Of a stretch of 64,000 bases of DNA, positions 34,525-43,481 are shown in pieces. The position numbers and the translations under genes are program-made. The DNA lies in the NCBI GenBank assembly GCA_003243975.1, contig QHBJ01000013.1, forward strand, positions 1-64,000, given 5' to 3'. Origin of the DNA: Candidatus Meridianibacter frigidus. Lineage in GTDB: Bacteria > Vulcanimicrobiota > Vulcanimicrobiia > Vulcanimicrobiales > Vulcanimicrobiaceae. Below the pieces are notes generated by a model. The model did no database searches, was not told the origin of the DNA, and saw only the letters and a program-made list of their open reading frames with translations. Positions within the stretch are counted from its first letter, which is position 1; every line of letters begins with the position of its first letter.

Positions 34525-35262
34525 TTGATTACCGGGGCATCGTCGGGCTTGTGCAGTGGAGTTGCACTTGCGCTTGCGCGCTTCGGTTACGACTTGGTTC
34601 TCACTTTCCGTGCTACCGACCCGCAACCGGTAGTGCAAAGGGCGCGAGAAGCCGGCGCGACCGTACACACCGTGCGCATCGACTTTGACGATTCTCCCGA
34701 AATCATCGCGCGAAGTTTGGCCGCGCTAGTCGCAGAGTACAGCATCGACGTTTTGGTGCATGGTGTGGGCCCGATGACGACCAAACGCTTTTCGCGCTCA
34801 GCCTTCGCCGATTATGAAGCCATGCTCAACGGGAACCTGCGCAGCGCCGTCCTGTGCGCCCAGGCGCTTCTTCCCGGGATGCGCGAGCGAAAATATGGGC
34901 GCTTGATCTTTTTTGCCATGAACCATTCCGATGTGACCCAGCCGGTGCGCGGCTTGAGTCTGCATGCGGCCGCCAAATCAGGACTCGTCGCATTCGCAAA
35001 GACACTCGCGCTTGAAGAAGGCGCGAATGGAATCACCGTCAACGTCGTGGCACCGGGCGACATACGCGACAAGCAGGCCATGCGTGCGCAGGCACGTCTG
35101 CGAAAGGCCCAAAATCCGGTAGGACGGCCCGGCTCGTGGGAAGACGTTGCAGATGCGGTCCGTTTCTTGATTGCAGCGGACGCCGATTTTTTCAACGGCG
35201 TCGTTCTGCACGTTAACGGGGGGTTGGCCGAGCCCTACGAGCGAAACGCGGAGCGCCCATGA
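34525..35262 (+). CDS. Short-chain dehydrogenase/reductase-like protein with altered catalytic Tyr
   Basis: A 245-aa SDR fold. The cofactor motif TGASSGLCSG replaces the usual TGxxxGIG. The core is FabG/FabL-like, with the Asp-containing RIDFDDSPE and NVVAPGDI. At the active site, where YxxxK is expected, the sequence is LHAAAKSG: His147 replaces the proton-donating Tyr while Lys151 is kept. The Ser is in NHSD. Only TTG 34525 is available as a start and it leaves a very short N-terminus (MITGASSG); the frame is open further upstream (TAL before ITG), so the start is uncertain. It overlaps the next gene (ATGA). Confidence 0.78.
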   Translation: MITGASSGLCSGVALALARFGYDLVLTFRATDPQPVVQRAREAGATVHTVRIDFDDSPEIIARSLAALVAEYSIDVLVHGVGPMTTKRFSRSAFADYEAMLNGNLRSAVLCAQALLPGMRERKYGRLIFFAMNHSDVTQPVRGLSLHAAAKSGLVAFAKTLALEEGANGITVNVVAPGDIRDKQAMRAQARLRKAQNPVGRPGSWEDVADAVRFLIAADADFFNGVVLHVNGGLAEPYERNAERP

Positions 35263-37814
35263 GTTTTCGCGATGAAAAACCCAAACACCGGCGTTTTGAT
35301 CTACCGGGTGCCTTCCCGCGGTACGGCCCCGACAAACTTGTTGACGTGGTGCACATCGATCTGTACCTGGAACCGGACTTGCCGGCCCGTACGCTTTCGG
35401 GAATATGCACGACTACGGTCCGCGGATTGGACGAACCGGTTTCGCGCCTGGAACTCGATGCCGTAGACCTGGAAGTTTCCTCGGTTGCGCGTCAGAGTGC
35501 GGCGCTGCCCTTCGAGTGTCATGACCAGAAGTTGGGGATTACGTTCGACCCGCCCATCGCTGCGGGCGAAACGGTGGACTTCGCGATTACGTATCGTGCC
35601 GTTAATCCGCGCCACGGATTGTTTTTCGTCGCGCCAAGCCCGGAGTACCCAAATCTTGTCCCGCACGTCTGGACGCAGAGTCAGGACGAGAACGCCCGCT
35701 ACTGGTTTCCATGCTTTGACTATCCGCACGAAAAGCAAACCACCTCGGCTACGATCGTCGTACCTCAGGGCATGTTCGCTTTGTCGAACGGAGCACTAAC
35801 GGCGCGTGACGACCGCGACGGCAAGACGGTCTTTCGTTACGAGCAAAACGTTCCACACTCGACCTATCTGGTGAGCATGGTGGCGGGACCCTTCGTCGAA
35901 ACGCAGCAACGCAGCGGCCCGTGCCCAGTCTTCTACTACGTCCTCCCTGGCCGCCAAGCCGACGGCGAGCGATCCTTCGGTAAAACGCCGCAGATGATCG
36001 ATGTATTTGAAGAGAAAATCGCGACCAAATATCCGTACGCGCGCTACAGCCAGATTGCGGTGAGCGACTTCATCTTCGGTGGAATGGAGAATACGGCTGC
36101 GACAACGCAGACCGATCGTACTCTGCACGACGAGCGAGCCCACGCGGACTTTTCCAGCGACCCGTTGGTGGCCCACGAGCTGGCGCACCAGTGGTTTGGG
36201 GACCTGCTTACGTGCCGCGATTGGGCGCACGCTTGGCTCAACGAAGGGTTCGCGACGTTTTTCGAGGCGATTTTTCGCGAAGCCAATCTGGGATACGACG
36301 AGTATCTTTTTGATGTGTTTGAATTCATGGCGCGCTACGTAGATGAGGACCAATCCCGGTACCGCCGCCCCATCGTCTACAACACCTTTCGCGACCCGAT
36401 CGAACTCTTCGACCGGCATCTCTACGAAAAGGGCGGCGCGGTTTTGCATATGCTGCGTGGCGAACTGGGAGAGCAACGCTTTTGGCGGTCGATCGTGCAC
36501 TATGTGAAGCAGAATGCGGGTCGGAGCGTCGAGACCATCGACTTCATTCGTGCCATCGAAGAGTCAACCGGCCGAAATATGCGCGAGTTCTTCGACCAGT
36601 GGGTGTTTCGCGGCGGCCATCCGCAGATCGAAGTGAGCGCGCGCTACGACAAGAAACGCGGAGCGCTCACGGTCACAATCGAGCAGAAGCAGCATATCGA
36701 CGAGGAGAATCCGCCACACCGGTTCGATGTCGAACTGGGTTTATGCGAGCAGGCCGAAGACGGTGCGCGCCAGGATTTCGGCTCCGGTGCACTGCCGGAC
36801 GAGCAGCGCATCCGCATTAGCATCCAACGCGCGCGAGAGATCGTCTACGTTCCGCTGGACGCGGAGCCGAAGCTTGTGCGCTTCGACCCGGGAGCGTTCT
36901 TGCTCGCCGATATCACGTATAAACTCGGGGACACTCTCGCGCGTGCCGCGTTAGCTGCCGACCCATCGCCAGTCGCCCGCATCCGGGCAGCGCGGGAGTT
37001 GGCGGGTGAAGGCGGCAGGGCGGCGCGTGAGGCGTTGGCGCAGTGCTTCGAGCGCGAGGCGTTCTGGGGAGTCCTTGCAAAGGCGGCCGAAGCCCTCGGG
37101 CACACCCGAGCTCCATGGGCGCGCGAAATGTTGAGCGCGCATGCGGGGCACAAACATCCCAAAGTGCGGCGCGCGATTGCGGCGGCGCTCGGCAATTTTC
37201 AATCGGAAGAAGCTGCAGCGGTGCTCATTCCGCTTGCGCGCGAGGATCACTCATACTTTGTGCAGGCGAGCGCCTTGCACGCATTAGGAAAGACGCGCGA
37301 TCCGCGTGCAATCGACGTATTGAGTCAGGCCATCGAGACGCACAGTTGGAACGGCATCATCGAGTCGGGCGCTGCGCGCGGGTTCGGAGAGCTGGGGGAT
37401 CCACGCGCGCTGCAGACGCTGCTGCGAGCGTCCGAAACCGGAAAAGAAGAAGGGCTCCGGCGCGCCGCGCTGGATGCCATGGCGCGCATGGGCGAATTGG
37501 TGGACGAACGGCGAACCGCCGCGGTTGAGGCCATCATGCGAACCCTTGAGGACCGCATGTTGCTGGTGCAACTGGCGGCCTTGGCGGCTGCGGAGCACTT
37601 GTCCGATGCGCGCTTCCTCCCCACGTTGGACCGCCTGTCGCACAGTGCGTTCGATGGGCGCGTGCGCCGCGACGCGACCGAAGCGGCCATCCGGATTCGC
37701 GAAAGCCAGCATGTACCCGCACAAGTGGCCGGTCTGCGCAGTGACGTGGACACGCTGCGTGAAGAGTATCGTAAACTTCAAGCCAAACTCGATGAGCTCA
37801 CGCCGCACACTTAA
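35259..37814 (+). CDS. M1-family aminopeptidase with HEAT-repeat tail
   Basis: An 851-aa zinc aminopeptidase. The substrate-anchoring motif is FGGMENTAATTQTD (GAMEN-like). The zinc site HELAHQWFG starts at about residue 306, with the third ligand in NEGFATFFE. About residues 560-820 form an array of HEAT-like repeats (RAAREALAQCFEREAFWGVL and others). A short coiled coil ends the protein. Most M1 enzymes have an ERAP1-C helical domain; here the repeats take its place. No signal peptide is seen, so it is likely cytoplasmic. It overlaps its neighbours on both sides. Confidence 0.93.
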   Translation: MSFRDEKPKHRRFDLPGAFPRYGPDKLVDVVHIDLYLEPDLPARTLSGICTTTVRGLDEPVSRLELDAVDLEVSSVARQSAALPFECHDQKLGITFDPPIAAGETVDFAITYRAVNPRHGLFFVAPSPEYPNLVPHVWTQSQDENARYWFPCFDYPHEKQTTSATIVVPQGMFALSNGALTARDDRDGKTVFRYEQNVPHSTYLVSMVAGPFVETQQRSGPCPVFYYVLPGRQADGERSFGKTPQMIDVFEEKIATKYPYARYSQIAVSDFIFGGMENTAATTQTDRTLHDERAHADFSSDPLVAHELAHQWFGDLLTCRDWAHAWLNEGFATFFEAIFREANLGYDEYLFDVFEFMARYVDEDQSRYRRPIVYNTFRDPIELFDRHLYEKGGAVLHMLRGELGEQRFWRSIVHYVKQNAGRSVETIDFIRAIEESTGRNMREFFDQWVFRGGHPQIEVSARYDKKRGALTVTIEQKQHIDEENPPHRFDVELGLCEQAEDGARQDFGSGALPDEQRIRISIQRAREIVYVPLDAEPKLVRFDPGAFLLADITYKLGDTLARAALAADPSPVARIRAARELAGEGGRAAREALAQCFEREAFWGVLAKAAEALGHTRAPWAREMLSAHAGHKHPKVRRAIAAALGNFQSEEAAAVLIPLAREDHSYFVQASALHALGKTRDPRAIDVLSQAIETHSWNGIIESGAARGFGELGDPRALQTLLRASETGKEEGLRRAALDAMARMGELVDERRTAAVEAIMRTLEDRMLLVQLAALAAAEHLSDARFLPTLDRLSHSAFDGRVRRDATEAAIRIRESQHVPAQVAGLRSDVDTLREEYRKLQAKLDELTPHT

Positions 37815-39273
37815 ACTTCCGGCGGCGGCAGCGGGGCTTCTTCTATTTACCACCGGGTGCGTTTCGCATGGGCCGCCCTCCCGCTCTATGGCGCCGCCGC
37901 CGACGCCGCAACTGGCGCGCACAACCGCGGCCCCCGCAATGCAACCAGCCCAGACCGCGAGAATGCGCGGGGAGCTAGATGCCGTCTTCGCGCCGTATTT
38001 TAGCGAGGGCGCAAGCTTTTGTGTGCTGGATGCGACCGGCCGTTTGGCATACGACCGCAGCTGCCACCGCAGCGTAACGCCGGCGTCCACGCAGAAAATT
38101 ATCGTCGCGGCAACCGCCTTTGCAGTGCTTGGAGGCGGGTTCCGTTATCACACGATATTGGCGTCGAGCGGGCCGATAAGAAATGGCCTGCTCGACGCCC
38201 TCTGGCTGATCGGTTCCGGCGACCCAATTCTGATCTCGAACGACCTGCGGGGCGGCGCGAAGGTTGTTGCGGCGCAGGGTTTGAGCTCAGTCGCGGGGGG
38301 CGTCGTCGTTGACGGCGGCGCGATTGCCGGGCCCGAGCGCAATCCAGCGTGGGACCCAACGGATGCTACCTACGGGTATGCCTCGGCTACCAGCGGGATA
38401 TCGTTGGACCAGGATACCATCGAGTTTCACACTCGTCCGACCGCAGCCGGTGCGCCGGCGCGCGTATTCTTGGAGCCCCCAAGTAAGGTCGTCGCCTACC
38501 ATTCGGACGTGATCACCGTCCCCGCATTTGAAGCCAGCATTATCGCAGTCGATCCGATTGCAACGAATACGTTCTTTGTTCACGGCCGCATCGCGGCCGG
38601 GCACCGTGAAGTGGTTTCTTACCTGCCGGTTTCCGGTATTGCGAACTATGCCGGCGATGTTATGGACGGTTTCTTACAAGCGCGCGGGATTCGAACGCAC
38701 CGAGCGCCGCGAGCAGGGACAGCGCCCGTCGGCGTCACGAACCTATGGAATCATCCCTCGCCGCCCTTGCGCTTCATCATCGCAAAGATGCTCCATGAAT
38801 CGAACAATCACATTGCCGAGCAACTCTTGCGTTCCCTCGGCCGGCTCTCGGGCACGACCGACGATGCGCACGGCATTCGAACCGAAGAGCGATTCTTGGA
38901 TTCGCATCAAATCGAAACCGCCGGGCTGCGTCTTATTGATGGAAGTGGTTTGGCGGGCGCTAACAAGGTGAGCGGCGCCACACTAGCAGCGACTCTGGCT
39001 AGCTGCGAGATGATGCCCGCGTGCCACGAGCTGTACTATGCGCTGCCGCGCGGCGGCATGGACGGAACGCTGCGCGATTACCAGTTTGGCTCGGCTTTGG
39101 GGCGCGTTCGCGCAAAGAGCGGGCATCTAAGCGGGGCCGAATCGATGGTCGGATACGTAACCACTCGCCGGCATGGACGGTTGATCTTTGCATTTCTGAT
39201 CAATTCGGCTGCTCCCGCCTCAGCGGTCGACAATGCGATTGCACGGGGCGTGGATGTGCTGGCGGGTTTTTGA
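37792..39273 (+). CDS. dacB: D-alanyl-D-alanine carboxypeptidase/endopeptidase, PBP4 (S13) type
   Basis: A 493-aa penicillin-binding protein that trims or opens peptidoglycan cross-links. A basic N-terminus, hydrophobic segment and FTTGC suggest a lipoprotein signal. Catalytic motifs are STQK (SxxK) near residue 101, SNN (SxN) in HESNNHIAEQLLR, and KSG (KTG equivalent) in VRAKSGHLSGAESMVGYV. Domains II/III typical of class C PBPs lie between SxxK and SxN. ATG 37792 overlaps the aminopeptidase gene by 23 bp. Confidence 0.92.
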   Translation: MSSRRTLKLPAAAAGLLLFTTGCVSHGPPSRSMAPPPTPQLARTTAAPAMQPAQTARMRGELDAVFAPYFSEGASFCVLDATGRLAYDRSCHRSVTPASTQKIIVAATAFAVLGGGFRYHTILASSGPIRNGLLDALWLIGSGDPILISNDLRGGAKVVAAQGLSSVAGGVVVDGGAIAGPERNPAWDPTDATYGYASATSGISLDQDTIEFHTRPTAAGAPARVFLEPPSKVVAYHSDVITVPAFEASIIAVDPIATNTFFVHGRIAAGHREVVSYLPVSGIANYAGDVMDGFLQARGIRTHRAPRAGTAPVGVTNLWNHPSPPLRFIIAKMLHESNNHIAEQLLRSLGRLSGTTDDAHGIRTEERFLDSHQIETAGLRLIDGSGLAGANKVSGATLAATLASCEMMPACHELYYALPRGGMDGTLRDYQFGSALGRVRAKSGHLSGAESMVGYVTTRRHGRLIFAFLINSAAPASAVDNAIARGVDVLAGF

Positions 39274-39299
39274 TTTCCGGGTTCGAAAGCGCGAATGGA

Positions 39300-40694
39300 A
39301 TGCTGGACTCCCGACTCTTCGACCGGCTGCTGGGTCTCGCGCTGGCGCGCGGCGGCGACTATGCGGATATTTTTTGCGAACGCCGGCACTCCAGTTCGTT
39401 CCGCCTCCAGGACGGTCGAATTCACGAAGGCGGCGTAACACTGACGCGCGGCGTCGGAATCCGCGTGCTGGTGGGCGAGTCGGCGGGCTATGCGTACTCG
39501 GACGACCTGTCTGAGACGGCACTCGCCCATGCTGCCGAAACCGCCTCATTGATAGCGCATGAGGTCAATAGCGGCATCCGTTCCGTGCGCGTTTCCAATC
39601 GTAGCGTTTCGCCGCTCTACGATCAAAGCCGCGCCGAGCACGCGCCGGCATCCGCCTATGTTGATTTGCTTTCGCGAGCCGATATTGCCGCGCGCCGGTT
39701 CGATCCGCGCATCGTAGCGGTGAATGCCTCTATCACCGACGATCTGCAAGACGTTTGGATTGCAGGCAGCGATGGCCGCCTCGTGCAGGACCACCGACCG
39801 CTGATCACCCTGGGTGTACAGGCAATTTCCAAGGACGGCAACGAGCGCGGTTCCGGCTACGTTGGCGATGGCGGCCGCTCCTCAATTGACTTCTTCCAAA
39901 CGCGGACTCCCGAATCGATCGCAGTGGAAGCGGCGCGCATTTCGGTCGTGAATGCGGAGGCCATTCCAGCGCCGGCGGGCGAGATGGAGATGATTGTGGG
40001 GTGTGGCGGCGGTGGCGTGCTTCTGCATGAAGCGGTGGGACATGGGCTGGAAAGCGATTTCAACCGCCAAGGCGTTTCGCTCTACAGTGGACGCATCGGC
40101 GAACGCGTGGCCAGCGAATTGGTCACCATCTACGATGATGGGAACTTGCCGGACGAGCGCGGTAGTCTGAGTGTGGATGATGAAGGAACCGCCGGTCAGC
40201 ATAACATTTTGGTCGAGAACGGAATTCTGCGCGGCTACATGCAGGATCGTCTCAACGCTTCTCTGATGGGCGTTTCTTCCACGGGGAGCGGGCGACGGCA
40301 ATCATTCCGCGTCTTGCCTCAGCCGCGCATGTCGAACACCTACATGCCGAGCGGTCAAAGCAGTCACGATGAAATCATCGCCGGCACCAAGCGCGGGCTC
40401 TACGCGAAGTCTTTTGCCGGCGGACAGGTCGAAATCAGCAAAGGCGATTTTGTCTTTATGGTCGCCGAGGGCTACTTGGTTGAAGACGGCAAAATTACGG
40501 CGCCGCTCAAGAATGCAACGATAGTCGGCAACGGACCACACGTGATGACCCAGGTGACGGCGGTGGCGGGCGATGGCCGCCTCGCCAACCGCCATTACAC
40601 CTGCGGCAAGGGCGGACAGTACGTTCCCGTGGGCGTTGGTATGCCGACGGTAAAAATTGCCTCTATCACGGTGGGCGGATCAAATGTTGGATGA
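39300..40694 (+). CDS. tldD: Metalloprotease TldD
   Basis: A 464-aa subunit of the TldD/TldE heterodimer. This half carries the active zinc site HEAVGH (His243, Glu244, His248), and the zinc-binding Cys435 lies in YTCGKGGQ. The pair degrades unfolded or natural small peptides, and it removes the leader of microcin B17 in E. coli. ATG 39300 (MLDSRLFDRLLGLAL) was chosen; the frame is open upstream but the extra sequence is not family-like. The end overlaps tldE by 11 bp. Confidence 0.93.
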   Translation: MLDSRLFDRLLGLALARGGDYADIFCERRHSSSFRLQDGRIHEGGVTLTRGVGIRVLVGESAGYAYSDDLSETALAHAAETASLIAHEVNSGIRSVRVSNRSVSPLYDQSRAEHAPASAYVDLLSRADIAARRFDPRIVAVNASITDDLQDVWIAGSDGRLVQDHRPLITLGVQAISKDGNERGSGYVGDGGRSSIDFFQTRTPESIAVEAARISVVNAEAIPAPAGEMEMIVGCGGGGVLLHEAVGHGLESDFNRQGVSLYSGRIGERVASELVTIYDDGNLPDERGSLSVDDEGTAGQHNILVENGILRGYMQDRLNASLMGVSSTGSGRRQSFRVLPQPRMSNTYMPSGQSSHDEIIAGTKRGLYAKSFAGGQVEISKGDFVFMVAEGYLVEDGKITAPLKNATIVGNGPHVMTQVTAVAGDGRLANRHYTCGKGGQYVPVGVGMPTVKIASITVGGSNVG

Positions 40695-42024
40695 ATCCGC
40701 TGCCCTCGAGTTCGCAAACAGCAGCGTGAAAAGCGCGTTGCGCAGTGGTGCGACGCAGTGCGAAGTCGGCATCTCGATAAGCAAGCGCTTCGCGTGCGAA
40801 GCGCGAGCCGCCACGGTCACCAAGCTCGAACAGTCAACCGGCGAGTCGCTGCATGCGCGCGTGTTCGTCGATGGGCGCAAGGCGACGCTGAGCACAACGG
40901 ACTTGCGCAAAAGTTCGGTGGATGCGCTGCTCAAAGGATTGGTAGAAGCGGCGCAATTCGTCGCGCGGGATCAATTTGCAGGCCTACCCGAAGCGCACGA
41001 TGGTTTGCGTGACGGAGTGCCCTTGAACTTGTTCTCGGACGAATTGGCCGCGCGCAAAGCCGAGCCTAAACTGGAAGAAGCACTCGAGCTGGAAAGGCGG
41101 GTCCGCAGTGCGGACGCGCGCATCCACAACTCGAACGGTTCCCATTTTTCCGACGCGTCCACAATCACGGTGCTGGCGAACTCCAATGATTTTGCCGGCG
41201 CATATCGCAGCACGCGAGCCGCGCGCAGTTGCAGCCCAGTTGCCGACGACGGATCGACAAAACGCACTGGATCATATGGCACGGCCGGCCGCCATTTATC
41301 GAGTTTGGAGCCGGTTGCCGATGTGGCGAAGAAGGCAGTCCAACGCACGGTGGAACTCTTCGGAGCCAAGAAGCCGCACACCATGCGCGTTCCAGTGATC
41401 TTCGAGCGTGACGTAGCTTCGGGCGTATTGGCAGACATCTTTACCGCGCTTAGCGGATCGAACATTTCAAACGGGAATTCGTGGGCGGTGGACCGCATCG
41501 GCGAGCGGATCGGGAGCAGTGTGGCAAATATGTGCGATGACGGGCGGCTTGATGGCGCCTTGGGATCCTCGCCGTTCGACGGCGAAGGCGTTCCGACCGG
41601 CCGGACGGTCGTCTTCGAAAACGGCGTGCTGCGCTCGTATCTGTTGGATACGTACTACGCCCGCAAACTGTCCATGAAGACGACCGGGAACTCAACCGGC
41701 GGCGGGATCGCTCCAAACACGTTTTATTTGGCGCCGGGGGCGTGTTCGCTCGAGGAACTCATCGCTTCCACTCCGCGGGGCGTTCTTGTCACCGACACCA
41801 TTGGATTTGCTACCGAGTACGCAACGGGAACGTACAGCCGTGGAGCGCACGGATTCTATATTGAAGGGGGCGAGCGCGCTTATCCCATCGATGAGTTTAC
41901 GATCGCCTCAACATTTGCGGAGATGCTCGCGTCCATCGACGCCGTCGCGAGTGATCTGGTCTTCGATTCTTCTATCGCTTCGCCCTCATTTCGAGTGGCG
42001 GAGATGACTGTAAGCGGGAATTAA
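40684..42024 (+). CDS. tldE: TldE/PmbA, non-catalytic partner of TldD
   Basis: A 446-aa TldE/PmbA protein. It shares the TldD fold, including the C-terminal TGGGIAPNTFYLAPG and the late GFYIEGGERAYPIDEFTIA, but lacks the HExxxH site, as expected. The partner shapes the substrate tunnel. ATG 40684 overlaps the tldD stop, which favours equal production of the two subunits. A malic enzyme gene begins 5 bp after its stop. Confidence 0.92.
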   Translation: MLDESAALEFANSSVKSALRSGATQCEVGISISKRFACEARAATVTKLEQSTGESLHARVFVDGRKATLSTTDLRKSSVDALLKGLVEAAQFVARDQFAGLPEAHDGLRDGVPLNLFSDELAARKAEPKLEEALELERRVRSADARIHNSNGSHFSDASTITVLANSNDFAGAYRSTRAARSCSPVADDGSTKRTGSYGTAGRHLSSLEPVADVAKKAVQRTVELFGAKKPHTMRVPVIFERDVASGVLADIFTALSGSNISNGNSWAVDRIGERIGSSVANMCDDGRLDGALGSSPFDGEGVPTGRTVVFENGVLRSYLLDTYYARKLSMKTTGNSTGGGIAPNTFYLAPGACSLEELIASTPRGVLVTDTIGFATEYATGTYSRGAHGFYIEGGERAYPIDEFTIASTFAEMLASIDAVASDLVFDSSIASPSFRVAEMTVSGN

Positions 42025-42029
42025 ACGGC

Positions 42030-43478
42030 ATGCCGGCAGTACCGATCGGATTCACACTCATTATGCGGCTGGAGACGCCCAACGAAGCGGGTATTTTCAG
42101 TAAACTCGCCGCCGCTATCGGCGATGCCGGCGGCGTCATTGGCGCAGTGGACATGCGTTCGGTCGCGCGAACTTTCGTGGTTCGCGACGTGACGGTGACG
42201 GTTTCTTCCGATGTCATCGCCGATGCTGTTCGGCGCGCGGTCGAACAGCTGGAAGGCGTAAAGATCGTCAGCGTGTCGGACTCGACGTTTCTGGCGCACC
42301 TGGGCGGAAAGATTCAAATCGAGCCCAAGATTCCGGTGAAGACGCGCCAGGATCTTTCAATCGTCTATACGCCCGGCGTGGCGCGGGTGTCGATGGCAAT
42401 CGCCGCCGATCCAAGCAAGGCATTTCAGCTCTCAATCAAGCGCAACTCGGTGGCCGTCGTCACCGATGGAACCGCCGTGCTAGGGCTGGGCGACATCGGG
42501 CCGCTGGGAGCGCTGCCCGTGATGGAAGGCAAGGCAATGCTTTTCAAGCAGTTTGCCGGGATCGACGCCTTTCCCATCTGTCTGGACACCAAAGATGTCG
42601 ATGAAATTGTGGAAACGGTGGTGCGGATTGCCCCGGTCTTTGGTGGGATCAATTTGGAAGACATCGCGGCGCCGCGGTGCTTCGAAGTCGAGCGCCGTTT
42701 AATCGACGCGCTCGACATTCCGGTTATGCACGACGACCAGCACGGCACGGCCGTGGTCATTCTTGCCGCGCTCATCAATGCGGCCAAAGTGGTTGGCAAA
42801 AGGATGGAGGATCTCACCATCGTCGTCGCTGGCAGCGGCGCGGCCGGTACCGCAACGATCAAAATGCTGCTGGAGTCCGGCGTGCGTGACGTCATTCCGG
42901 TGGACCGCGCGGGCGCGATCAACCGCGACGATCGTTATGAAAATTCGCACTGGCGCTGGTTGGCGGAACATACCAATCGCGAGAACCGCCGCGGATCATT
43001 GGGTGACGTTCTGCGGGGCGCCGACGTCTTTATCGGCGTCTCCGCGCCGGGCGTGCTGTCGCCCGAAGCAATCGCCGGTATGAGCAGTGATCCAATCGTG
43101 CTTGCCATGGCGAATCCGACGCCGGAAATCATGCCGGACATTGCCGCGCCCCACGTCGCCGTTATGGCAACAGGGCGATCCGATTTTCCCAATCAAGTTA
43201 ACAATCTCTTGGCCTTCCCGGGCATCTTCCGGGGCGCACTCGATTGCCGGGCTCGCAGAATTAGCGAGAAGATGAAGATGGCGGCCGCGCGGGCAATCGC
43301 ATCCATCGTTGCGGATGACGAGCGCAGCGCCGAGTACATCATTCCGAGCGTTTTTGATACGCGGGTTGTGGACGTGGTTGCCAAGGCCGTCGTGCAAGCG
43401 GCGGTTGAAGAGGGCGTCGCGCGGCGTGCCTTGATGATGGGTGAAGGCGAGGATGTCGCGCGGGCAGGGCCTGCTTAA
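42030..43478 (+). CDS. Malic enzyme with N-terminal ACT domain
   Basis: A 482-aa NAD(P)-dependent oxidative decarboxylase that turns malate into pyruvate and CO2. Residues 1-85 are an ACT-like domain (LIMRLETPNEAGIFSKLAAAI), which probably binds an amino-acid or other effector. The catalytic part has SIVYTPGVARVS, VTDGTAVLGLGDIGPLGALPVMEGK, NLEDIAAPRCFEVE, MHDDQHGTAVV and the NAD-binding GSGAAGTATIKMLL. ACT fusions are known in malic enzymes of several phyla. Confidence 0.93.
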   Translation: MPAVPIGFTLIMRLETPNEAGIFSKLAAAIGDAGGVIGAVDMRSVARTFVVRDVTVTVSSDVIADAVRRAVEQLEGVKIVSVSDSTFLAHLGGKIQIEPKIPVKTRQDLSIVYTPGVARVSMAIAADPSKAFQLSIKRNSVAVVTDGTAVLGLGDIGPLGALPVMEGKAMLFKQFAGIDAFPICLDTKDVDEIVETVVRIAPVFGGINLEDIAAPRCFEVERRLIDALDIPVMHDDQHGTAVVILAALINAAKVVGKRMEDLTIVVAGSGAAGTATIKMLLESGVRDVIPVDRAGAINRDDRYENSHWRWLAEHTNRENRRGSLGDVLRGADVFIGVSAPGVLSPEAIAGMSSDPIVLAMANPTPEIMPDIAAPHVAVMATGRSDFPNQVNNLLAFPGIFRGALDCRARRISEKMKMAAARAIASIVADDERSAEYIIPSVFDTRVVDVVAKAVVQAAVEEGVARRALMMGEGEDVARAGPA

Positions 43479-43481
43479 AGA

